From Pleurostoma richardsiae (Eukaryota; Ascomycota; Sordariomycetes; Calosphaeriales; Pleurostomataceae): a stretch of 64,000 nt of DNA. The notes beneath the pieces are model-generated. The model saw only the letters and a list, made by a program, of their open reading frames with translations. It ran no database searches and was not told the origin of the DNA. Position numbers and translations under genes: made by a program. The number at the start of each line of letters is the position of its first letter. Position 1 is the stretch's first letter. Positions 35,554 to 45,497 of the stretch are shown here, one piece after another. The DNA is taken from contig JANBVO010000050.1 in assembly GCA_030052745.1 (NCBI GenBank), positions 127,985 to 191,984 on the forward strand, read 5' to 3'.

Positions 35554-37124
35554 ATGCGTCGCATTGCCTTTGCCTTGATCTCCGTCGTCTGCCGCGCGTC
35601 CGTCACCATCCCCGACCTGGCAGACCTCATTCCCGCGGCATACTGGGCAGCCGACAATGCAGTCGTCCCAGACTGGGGCTCTGGCCTGGGGAATCCTTAT
35701 CCCCAAAGTACGTCTTTCGATTTCATCTTGTTTTCCTTCCTAGATGGATCCCATCCTCACACAGTGCGTGCAGTTCAGGGAGCAAGTGTCTTCACCGGTC
35801 AGTCCGTCAACCAGTACCAGCAACAGTGGAACACGACCCAGAACCAGACAAGCGTCATCGTCGCCACTGGAGCCAGCCTTGTCCAGCTTTCGTGGTCCAA
35901 CATCGTCAAGTCCGGCTTCGGCGGCAGCGTCTCCTCCGCCACCACTCGGGGTCTAAACTCGGCCATCTACATTGTAAGCACACGCTTCCCCAATTCCCGA
36001 ACCTGCACACACAGGCGAGCCGCTATTTCAGGGTGGAAGCCCTCGACTCACTCTGAAACGGGAAATGCAGTTCTGACCTATTCGTGCAGGCTAATGGATC
36101 TACCGGCGTCTTCAGCTTTGATAACATCACAACACATAATGGGGCAATTGCGATGTTCAGCACGGATCCGGGCTCGAACCTGACAGTCTCAAGGTCCACC
36201 CTCTATAGCACTGGTCCTGTTGGTCACAGCCTATTCTCGGCTGTAGGTGGTTCCGTCTTCGCAGACAATATCTTCCAATACAGCGGTGGCTCCATGTCAT
36301 CGGCTTTCGCAACCGGCGCAGACGGTTCCACGTCCGCGATTAACTCCATCGCTCACACATCAGGAGCCGGCTCCCCCATCTTCTACGGCACTGGGACCAA
36401 CGGGTATCTCTTCGGACAGCAGGATAAGGGCAATGCCGATAACTCGTCGATCGCCGTCCTCGATGGCTCACACACGCTTTCCCTGTCTGACTGTACACTG
36501 ACTGGGAACGGACTCGGCGGTATTATCTCGACCAATACCGTCAATACCGCTGGCGCGCTCTCAAACTCCACGATTCAGATCACAAACAGCTGGCTTGCAA
36601 CCACTGGCAATGCCGCACCGGCTTTCTGGGTTGGGAACACCAATGCCAGCATCCGACTCTACTACGTTCGCGTACAAACAGCCTCCAATGTTCTGGTTGT
36701 CGCCAACAGGTCGCAACTAACGCCCGACTACACCGACTACGGTCCCAGCAACTCCAACGCAACCCTCACGCCGGGGATCGCCCAGGTCGACATCTCGTAC
36801 AGCAACCTGCAGGGTGACCTCGTCGCCTACCTCGGCGGGTGGATCACGTGGATCCTCAGGACGGGAAGTATCTGGACCGGTGGTACATACCCAGTGGACT
36901 TCGGCGGCTCGGTTTCGGGCGTTGACGTCCTCATCGCCACGGATTGCCAGTGGAATCTCGCCCACGACAGCCAGGTACAGAATTTCTGGGACGAGGACTC
37001 GACACTGTCCAATGTCTTTGGTAACGGCTTTAGTATCCATTACAACACGTCTGCGCCACTGAACGGCTGGCTGGCAGGGAGGACACTCCCTCTGCAGGGA
37101 GGTGGAACTGTTCTTCCCTACTGA
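35554..37124 (+). CDS. Secreted beta-helix-like surface protein, copy B
   Basis: Exons 35554-35707, 35765-35973 and 36090-37124 (introns 57 and 116 nt) give 465 residues. The hydrophobic start MRRIAFALISVVCRASVTI is a likely signal peptide. The body has the same strand/turn pattern as copy A (17201-18727) and shares YSTGPVGHSLFS, FQYSGG, IAHTSGAGSP, GDLVAY and DEDSTLSNVFGNGFS. Intron phases (1, 0) and positions match copy A, so the two are old duplicates now clearly diverged. The 57-nt first intron is a multiple of three with no stop, so its retention would be tolerated. N-glycosylation sequons are frequent. Function unknown; probably extracellular. Confidence 0.74.
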
Positions 37125-38270
37125 AAGCAACAGTTATTACATTCTACAACGGAGATGCCTTTTCATGCTCCAGATTTAGAAGTCTGGTGGCTTTATCAAT
37201 GATCTTTGGGGTAAACAGACTTTATCATGTTGTTCTTAGCCTAGATGTAAACAGGCAGTTTTCATTGAGGCCGACGCGGACGCTTAGGGGTCCGGCTTCT
37301 TGTGAGCCCAGCCAAGGCCCTAAGCGAAGGTATTCGTAGGCTACACTACATTAGAGACGATGGTGTCATTGTTTACGTATCTTCGAGCTTTTGGAGGTTT
37401 CTTGAGTATTTCCTGGATTTTTTTCCTTGAACACACCCCTGCATTGACAACTCCATTCCTCCACAGACATTACTATCCACTCTGATTAGCACTTCATCCT
37501 GCAGTGACAACACAAGACTGCAAGAAGCGAAAAACGGTTACTCGGCGCTGCAAATATCCGAGTCCATTGCTATGATCCTTTAGTCAAGGCCGGTTTGTAG
37601 CGAGCCTGCGGCCTCCATACCCAGGTACGACTCCCCAAATCGCTCCCTTCCGCATTCCTGCTGTCCGCAGCAACGTCCATCTCAAATATTGCCAAGCCTA
37701 GACACCGTGGGAAGGATTGTGTCCGGTTGATCTTCCGGACAAAATCTATAATTGCTCATAGGTCATGTCAATGCCTTTGCGTCAATATATGCTTGAGCGA
37801 TGCTACCATTGGTTTGATGCCCGGGCCGGGATCCTGAAAAGACATGCTAGAGCTCCGGTGCGGTTGAGAGCCCGGGAGCTGCAAGTGAAGTTGCGACGAA
37901 TCTCGAGCGGCCTGTTGCAGGAAATGTAGTCAGTCCTTTTGCCTGCAACTAAGCAATTTGAGAAGGCCCATAACATTGCTTACTCTGATGCACACGGTCC
38001 TAGGTCTTTCCCTCGTCTGCGCGTGGAAGTAGCAAGTTGTATGGCAAGCAATTGGGGGCTGCAGCATGTGTTCCCAAGTTCTGGGCAGCTCATCAGCAAC
38101 GATGGCGCCCAGCCCTTCTCCCCCTTTCCTTGAAAGCCTTGCGAGTCTGGTTTTGAACTCGCGATGATCAATGTAATGCAATAAAAGAAGAGACCAGCTG
38201 CCAGAACAAAGGTGATCTTAAACAGCTTACCATGCTAAGCTCCGATATGCCCTCGCGGACTATGTAGGTC
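37125..38270. other. Intergenic
   Basis: 1.15 kb between two 3' ends; no gene recognised. Confidence 0.5.
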
Positions 38271-39281
38271 TCACTTACGCTCGGGTCCAAGCAGGAAGTA
38301 GGAGAGAGCCAAGCCAGAGACAATCGCCAGCCCAACGAAAGTGCTCCGTGACAGATACGACGCAGGACACTTTTCACAGATGAGCTTTCGAAGCTCGGCT
38401 TGGACATCGGGGCTGTCCCAATGATGGAAGAACGAGGTGATCGGGTCTTCAGCTACATCGTGCTCAAGAGGAGGAACAGGGTTGAGTTCGAGAATAATTC
38501 GGATCTCCTCTGCGAGATGGGACTTGACGTACTCGATCGCATGCAGCTTCTCTCTGTAGTAACTCTCTCGTACGGGAGTCCGCAGAGTGTGGTAGACATA
38601 GGGGCTGTCAGCAACGGCGTGCCAGTTGGTGTTGTATCCCTTGCAGCGGCACGGTCTGCTCGGGCCGAGGCGTCTGGGACGGTCATCCCTGTAGTCGAAG
38701 AAGGCGACAGACTGGGCGTTCCGGAAACTCAGCATGTAGTCCAGCACCCTGGGAGGGGTTGTGGTTCCTAAGTTGCTCCCTCGCTCGCGCCAGTTGTACG
38801 CGCCCATCACCTTGGTCAGCATAGGCGGACGAAAGCAGTCGGTCAGGCGCTGGATGTGGTCGAAGACGAAGCCCGCGATGTCTCGGTCGTCGGCCAGGTC
38901 CTGGACGGTGAACTCGCCAGCGTAGGCGAACCAGATGTGCATCTGGTGGGCCTTGTGAGGAGGGCATGGGAGCATGGGAAAGTCGGGCCGCTTCGCGAGC
39001 TCCAGCCAGTTCTTGTGCTGCTGCGCGTTGAGGTCGGTGCCGCTGGGCCGGAGGGCGTTCCAGGTACGAGCGTCGTTGTCGTCGAAGACGGGGTTGAATG
39101 CGAGGTCGAAGGCGAGCAGGCGCTTTGTAGCTGCGCGGCAGGGTCGGCAGACCTCGGCCGCCTTGAGAGCTTCTTCTAGGATCATGATGTCTTCGAACTG
39201 CTGCAAAGCGTTGCGACTGACGAACGCTCGGTGTCTCCTCACTTCGCCAACGGTCAGGTAGTTGGGTATACTCGCGGGCAT
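38271..39281 (-). CDS. Hypothetical tail-anchored protein
   Basis: One uninterrupted frame of 336 residues from ATG 39281. I do not recognise a family. Visible features are a Cys pair (CRPCRAATKRLLAFDLAFNP) near residue 45, a His-rich segment (CPPHKAHQMHIWFAYAG), an Arg/Pro-rich stretch with CRCKGYNTNW, and a single C-terminal hydrophobic helix (STFVGLAIVSGLALSYFLLG) followed by PERK. This is the layout of a tail-anchored membrane protein. No signal peptide. The long, GC-rich open frame supports it as real. An upstream 5' exon cannot be excluded. Confidence 0.6.
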   Translation of the reverse strand: MPASIPNYLTVGEVRRHRAFVSRNALQQFEDIMILEEALKAAEVCRPCRAATKRLLAFDLAFNPVFDDNDARTWNALRPSGTDLNAQQHKNWLELAKRPDFPMLPCPPHKAHQMHIWFAYAGEFTVQDLADDRDIAGFVFDHIQRLTDCFRPPMLTKVMGAYNWRERGSNLGTTTPPRVLDYMLSFRNAQSVAFFDYRDDRPRRLGPSRPCRCKGYNTNWHAVADSPYVYHTLRTPVRESYYREKLHAIEYVKSHLAEEIRIILELNPVPPLEHDVAEDPITSFFHHWDSPDVQAELRKLICEKCPASYLSRSTFVGLAIVSGLALSYFLLGPERK

Positions 39282-41522
39282 GCTTTTGGGGTAGCGGTTT
39301 CTGCGGGCGCTTCAGATTGTCAGACAAGATCCATATAGATCTTGTATAATCTTTAACTGTAACTGTTTCTACCCTTACAATTTTTTGGATTGGGAGAGAG
39401 AACCGGCGGAGGTAACTGGGCAGAAGTCTCAACTTACTGGGAGCGCAGACCTGAACTCGAAGAAGGTGAGATCCTAGAAGAGCACCGTTTTAGGGACAAG
39501 AGAAGTGCCGAGCGAAGGATGGGTCGGGAAAAGAGAGACGTGAGAGGATGGTGGTGAAAGATGAAAGGAGTGTAGCAGTACTCGAGGAGGGAAAGTTTCA
39601 GGATCGATTACGATTGGGGTAGCGAAACTGGTAATTGCAGTAGAGCTCTATCTCGGCCAGGTCTTTGGCATATCAAAAATGGAAGATGTATTTTCTTCGG
39701 GTCTTGATGATGCGCCTCCATGGCATGGGTTATCAGTCGGGGCTGTGGGCTTGATGAGCGAGGTTCTCTCGGATACACGATGCAGTCCCGGACAAAACTT
39801 AGCATAACTGGCGAGAATATTTGACGTAGCCAGGGTAAAGTGGCGAGTTGCTGGTAGTTATAGCCTGTGGATCAGTTGAGTCAACTCCTCAAGGGCGTGC
39901 GGCGTTGACGTTAGTCTTCTTCAAGATGAGAGTCGTGATAACATAGCAGAACTCGACAACGATTCACATGAAGCTATCGTTGCATGTTAATTGCGTGTTA
40001 AGTATCCCGCGAACTAATGTGTCAACATTATGCCACTGCACGAAAAGTGACTCTCTGAACCATGGATTTGGAGCTCGTTCCGTTTACCGTGGAAACTCAT
40101 AAAACGACATTAAGCCACAAAAACATCTATTTCATGCGTAAGTCTCTAGCCAAACTACCACTGTATATTCCTGTAAGCCCTTACTCTGAAAATGTGAACA
40201 ACTATGATCTTTCGATGATGGATAGAATAACTTTCTATGGTAAGTACAACTCGGTATCATGATAATAAAGTTGAAACGAAGTTCACTGAGGTGCGACACT
40301 CGCATACTCCCCGTCGAAATGCCCATTGAAAGACCAGCTTCTCAAGATGACATAGCCGACGATAAAGACAGCAAAGTTGATGGAAGACTAATTCGACTCT
40401 CAGTCACTAATATGCCTTTCAAAGGGACTGGCTCCGATGTTCCTAAGCAAGTAAAGATACTTCCGCAAGCATTCGATGCCAATGTTCAAATAGGTACTCA
40501 AGGATAAAACCATTCAAGTTGACACTGAATACTTGTGCACCCAAGATCCTCTACCTAATTCCAATCATCTCTCATGTATCTACTCCCATATGAACAATTA
40601 TGTTCTTGCTAGAGCTTGACTAAAATCTCGTATATAGGAAGCTAGCGCTTTACTCGTTCGCGGGTGATATGATTGCAGGCATGGGAAGTAATCTGTGCGT
40701 AGAATGCGGTCTTGGTTAACAGTGAAAGTTTTAGGTATCTCAGGTGATAAAGAAATGACAGAAAAGTGAGCAATAGAGACAGGAAGCAATGTATCAAGGA
40801 CAAGGAAGGGACAGCTGCTAGAAATACAGAATGACAGCCTCCAGCCGGGCCATCAGAGTTGAGGACAATCAAAATAAATGTAGCCTTCAACCCAAGCTCT
40901 AACATTTGCCTGCTTCACAAGACAGCACTCTAAAAGCTGCTGCATCCCACATCCCACGCAGAGAGCAAAGAACGCCCCTACCCGCCCGCCCCACGGAAAG
41001 TATTAATTCCATTAGCAGCCTATTGGGCAATCTTCGCGGGGGTGCGGGGAGACTCTAGGTACCGTATTTGGAATTTAGGTCTGAACGGTGACCCGTGCCG
41101 GGGCAATTCAGTCGGCAGGCGCACAATGTGCCGCGAGACGGGACCACGCTAGTCGTGTTCTGCCTCAACATGCCGAACTGCTGCGTAACGACGGATTCTG
41201 CATCATCCGGTGAACCCGGGCACGGCACATCGGCTGGGGATCTTGTAGGTCCATGTAGAATATCGGCCGGCTTGGTGGACCGGCTTTTTCTTCGGCCTGC
41301 CCTCACTCGGCCCACCTGCATCTCTTCTTGTGGTTAAAATGCACATATCGTTCTTCTGGTACTCGATCTGCATTCGTCTTTCTATCTCACAGCTCACTAA
41401 ATCCCTGGCAGGTTGGCGCCACGGCTCTCTTTTTTTGTCGTACTGCCTCCAACACATTTCCTTTTCTTCCAAGCTAGATTAAGGTCGACTTTCTGTTTAG
41501 GCTGGAAAGAGTTTCATGCACA
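39282..41522. other. Intergenic, partly AT-rich
   Basis: 2.2 kb. AT content rises between about 40000 and 40900. Two short ATG-initiated frames there (40062-40262 and 40259-40507) overlap a GTAAGT donor and could belong to a small unrecognised gene; support is weak. Confidence 0.4.
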
Positions 41523-42450
41523 ATGGGGTCCAACGGAGATTCTTCTAACGGTGGTCCCATTCCTGACAACTACCCGAGCACAATGCCCCTGCCCGGCCAC
41601 AACTGGCAGGTCACATTGAGCGGCAAAGTCATTGCGAGTAGGTCACGTCTAGACATATGCGAAGTCATCTTCAAGCCCCCAAAGGAACGTCTACTGACAT
41701 GCGATTGCTCGTCAAACAGTCACTGGTGCCAACCAAGGGATTGGATTGGGTCTCGCCGAGGTATGTCTGGCCAACAATGCCGGCACGGTCTACTCTCTCG
41801 ACGTCTCGCAACCGGGCGACGACTTTCAAAGGCTATCCAAGCAATACCCCGGAAAGCTAGAGTATGTCCACACCGACGTGACTTCAGAGAAGTCTGTGTC
41901 GTTGGCCCTGGATAAGATTGTCGCAGACAAGGGCCGATTTGACGGCATGATCGCCAATGCCGGCGCCACAAAGCACCAGCCCGCGTTAGACTTCACAATG
42001 GAGCAGGTCGAGAAGCTCTTTAAGCTCAACGTGTTCGGCGCGTGGATATGCGCTACCGCCGCGGCGCGCAAATTCATCGCCACTAAGACGAGGGGCAGCA
42101 TCGTCTTCACGGCCAGCATGACGAGCTACCGGCCAAACCGGGCAGCGCCCTCGGCGCCCTATGGCGGGACCAAGGCTGCTGTACGGAATATGACGCACAC
42201 GCTTGCGATGGAGTGGTCGCAGTACGGCATCCGTGTGAACAGCATCAGCCCGGGATTCGTGAAGACAGCCCTGACGTACTATGTTGAGACCAGCCCGGAC
42301 TGGGATACCAAGATGAAGTATTACGGAGGCATGCCGAGGCTAGCCCTTCCGCAGGAGCTGGGAGGTGCATATGTCTATCTCCTGAGCGACACGGCTACGT
42401 ACACGACGGGCATCGATATTCCGATTGCTGGTATTGTGGGTGCTTGGTAG
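41523..42450 (+). CDS. Short-chain dehydrogenase/reductase, polyol/ketose type
   Basis: Exons 41523-41637 and 41720-42450 (82-nt intron, phase 1) give 281 residues. Classical SDR motifs are present: TGANQGIG for the dinucleotide, IANAG, the catalytic Ser in TASMTS, and YGGTK for Tyr/Lys. The N-terminal extension PLPGHNWQVTLSGKV and the NSISPGFVKTALT loop match fungal sorbose/arabinitol-type NADP(H) dehydrogenases. It would interconvert a polyol and a ketose in the cytosol. It is the first gene of a seven-gene sugar-metabolism block running to 55607, and the natural entry step of that pathway. The exact substrate is inferred, not known. Confidence 0.86.
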
Positions 42451-43005
42451 GACGGTTAGAAATCCCAATGACTTGTTTCTGTGGATGAATACATGGCGCC
42501 TTCAAGACTACCTATTCACCGTTCTCGCAGGGTCGGTACATCAAGGTTGAGACCGCTTGGCAAGGTACTTCGGGAGTAGATGTTAGAATCCAGCACAGGA
42601 TTAGCAAGGATAGAGTATAGATCCATTGATTTATCGTGTAAATCATCCAAGAAAATGTTACATTGGCCACCATGTTTGTAATAACGACATCAGTTTTCGA
42701 GTCAAGTCTTGCACAGATCGGATTTTGGAGTCTAGGATTGGCGGTCTATCATTTGAGAACATATCTCAATTTATTCCTTTGAAATTGATCATTCACGTCT
42801 TCCCCAGGAAGAAACGTAGTGAGAAGACATAGTGCTCCTTGACATAGCATCCGGTCGGGAGCACGGTCTTCATGGTACTCTGTGGGAGGCATGCTCGACG
42901 TAATGCTGCTGAAAAGAGGCACAATCTATTCTATACAGTATAATGCGGTACAGACACAGCTATTCTCTATCAGGGCCGCATTGTCTGTCACGTATGTGCA
43001 TTATC
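42451..43005. other. Convergent 3' interval
   Basis: 555 bp between the SDR and aldolase 3' ends; AT-rich, no gene. Confidence 0.55.
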
Positions 43006-43973
43006 TCACGCCTTCCCAGTTGAGCCGCAAACATCCATCTGCCACTCTACCAACCGCCTCGTCTCTTCAATGCCTTGTTCAACCGCCGACGTTACGGGCA
43101 GCTGGGGTGCAGTATTCTTCGCAAACACAAGATAGTCATCTAATACCAACTTATTGACATTCACCTTCGAGATGCCCGATGTGATACACTTCTTCATGAC
43201 GGCCTCCGAAAAGTCATTCGTCCCGTGAAGTACAACTCTGACGCGGCGGTCAACTTTCTCGACGATCTTGTCAAGACGGTCATATTCGAGAACAGGGCCG
43301 CGAGCCCCGTACTCCCCGTGCACGTTGCCAAAGGCCGGCGCCAAAAAATCGATTCCCGTGGCGATGAAGTCCTCGACTTGCTGCTCCGTTGTCAGTGCAC
43401 CCTCTAGGTCCGCCGTATCAGCGACGCCGTCCTCCCCGCCCTCAATCCGGCCAGGCTCGGCCTCTGTGGTGATGTTTCTTGCGTGACAGTACGACGCTAG
43501 CTCCTTCGTCTTGGCCAAGTTCTCCTCCATCTCATAATGAGACATGTCGATCATAATGGAGTCAAATGGCAGGGTGTCAGCTGCTCGGCGGATAAGTATC
43601 TCATCCTGGGCGTGGTCTAGGTGGATCGCAATCGGAACGGACGCGTTCCTCGCTGCATGCGCTGCCGCGTGCACGAGTATGCCGTCGGTTGCGGTGATGG
43701 CCCAGGGGAAGAACTGAATGATGAATGGTGAGCGCTTGGACTCGGCAGCGCGGACAAAGGCCACGACATGCTCGATGTTGTACCTAGACGTGATCTCTGG
43801 GCATCAGCGGCAGCTTTGGGCTAGGAATATCAAGGGTGTTGAAACACATGATGATCTTTGATAGAAGCTTGATCATGATTCCGAACTCACGCGATTGCGG
43901 CGACGACTCCATACCCTCCTTCTTCGGCTGCTTTGAGAATCTGGAATGTCTTGTTCGAATCTTTCCAGTCCAT
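43006..43973 (-). CDS. Class II ketose-(bis)phosphate aldolase, divergent
   Basis: Exons 43891-43973 and 43006-43783 (107-nt intron, phase 2) give 286 residues, the usual length of GatY/KbaY tagatose-bisphosphate aldolases. Zinc and catalytic elements are visible: HLDHAQD, TEAEPGRIEGGEDG, APAFGNVHGEYG and VVLHGTND. The family splits ketose-1-phosphates or 1,6-bisphosphates into dihydroxyacetone phosphate and an aldehyde. The phosphate-binding loop normally reads LHG(G/A)SG and here is LHGTND. The later NVAT/NxDT motif reads NVNKL. These changes suggest a substrate other than fructose- or tagatose-bisphosphate. It is divergent from the RpiB gene, 842 bp away. Confidence 0.82.
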
Positions 43974-44815
43974 TGTTACTGCCCTCGGACGAGTAGAGTA
44001 CCGCTGAATCGATAAAGTTTGTTGTGTATTATATCTAAGAAGAGTGCACGCATTTGTTGGACACAATCGTCGTTAGTCGTCGAGTTTTGGATCAACGCGA
44101 CGGGCCAATGGCTCCTGGAGACCAGATCACGCTATCGTGTTCGGCTACCATCGCCCAAACCCCGAGTAAGATCGGCGACCGATGCGTATCGTTGAGGACA
44201 GAGCTGCCCACGTATTGTTGCCCACGTATTGCTGCCCAGGCGTTCTATGCTTCATTGGATGATGCGCCCCGCTGCTTGAGACCGGCGGTTCTGAGCGGCA
44301 GCCTGTATCCTTGGTAGGAATAATCCATCGTGGGTGAGCCGGCCTCCTTTGCTAACCGTGGGGCCCTGTAGCGAACTCCCCACTTAGCATCGACTCGTGG
44401 CGGGTGTGTCGGCTAAGGTTAAGCCCTCGAGACGCGACCCTCCCAACCAACACCGGACACATGGGGGTGCGGTTACTTGGCGAAACGAGCAGTCAAGCCG
44501 GCAGCCTATCTAGGCGCAACGGATGAACATCAATTCTCCATGAAGTATTGTTATCGGAAGGGAAAGCCTACAGAAAGTGGAGGAGATCTTCAGCTGTAGC
44601 CAGATGCGCTTAATATTGCTTCTTTACCTCGATCGCGAACTTTGCGGAATCTGCTTGAGGACTCCGGAACTCTCCCTTAACACCACCCCCATCCTGCTAA
44701 TCTGACATAACATTCTTTTCAAGTCTTTGCCGCCAGTTATAGACCTAGGGCGTCTGTCTACATTTTTTTTTAAAAAAAAAGAGGTCCTTTCCGTGTAAGG
44801 ATACTACCAGTTCCG
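43974..44815. promoter_or_regulatory. Divergent promoter, aldolase / RpiB
   Basis: 842 bp between two head-to-head genes of the same putative pathway; no gene inside. It probably carries shared control elements. A perfect T9A9 palindrome lies just before the RpiB start. Confidence 0.5.
44763..44780 (+). repeat. T9A9 palindrome
   Basis: Nine T followed by nine A, 35 bp upstream of the RpiB start codon. Such poly(dA:dT) tracts exclude nucleosomes and are common in fungal core promoters. Confidence 0.85.
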
Positions 44816-45411
44816 ATGGGGTCCAACACCACCGAACGAGGCCTTCGCATTGTTGTCGGCGGAGACGACGCCGGCTTCGACTACAAAGCGTGTCTCATCA
44901 AGGACCTCGAGTCCGATCCTCGTGTCGCCACCGTCATAGACGTCGGCCCCGGGTCTGCGAGCGACAAGACCCCGTACCCTCACTACGCTATCGCCGCGGC
45001 CGAACTGATCGCCAAGGGAGAAGCGGATCGGGGTCTTCTGATCTGTGGCACCGGGCTCGGCGTGGCCATAAGCGCCAACAAGGTAGCTGGGGTCCGAGCC
45101 GTCACTGCGCATGACAGCTTCAGCGTCGAGAGAGCTGTCAAAAGCAACAATGCGCAGGTGCTCTGCCTGGGACAGAGGGTCATCGGGCTGGAGCTGGCGA
45201 GAAGACTGGTGAAGGAGTGGCTGGGATACGAATTCGATCCGGTAAGCAGGTTTCAGTTCCAGACATCAGCCCCTAACTCCGGTGCCTTGGGGTCTGCTGA
45301 GGTAGCCAGAGGCTAATCGGGGAACACACGATGATGCAGAGCTCGACTTCCGCCGACAAGGTGAAGGTCATCGCCGATTACGACATGCGCGCCAATGCAC
45401 TCAAGGTCTGA
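44816..45411 (+). CDS. RpiB/LacAB-family sugar-phosphate isomerase
   Basis: Exons 44816-45241 and 45340-45411 (98-nt intron, phase 0) give 165 residues. RpiB hallmarks are present: [12 protein letters not shown], the PYPHYA segment, [13 protein letters not shown] with the base cysteine, VRAVTAHDS, and [14 protein letters not shown]. The last exon supplies the normal C-terminal helix ([10 protein letters not shown]). If the intron is ignored the frame ends 25 residues later in unrelated sequence, so the spliced form is preferred. Family members interconvert ribose-/ribulose-5-P, galactose-6-/tagatose-6-P, or erythrulose-4-/erythrose-4-P. In this cluster the last reaction is an attractive guess. 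Confidence 0.9.
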
Positions 45412-45497
45412 GGACCTTTTTAGTGCCTTCACCCTCAGCGAGACTTCTATTAATGTCCCAGCGGTCGGTGGGATGACTTCTGGGTAGAGGGCGAGCG

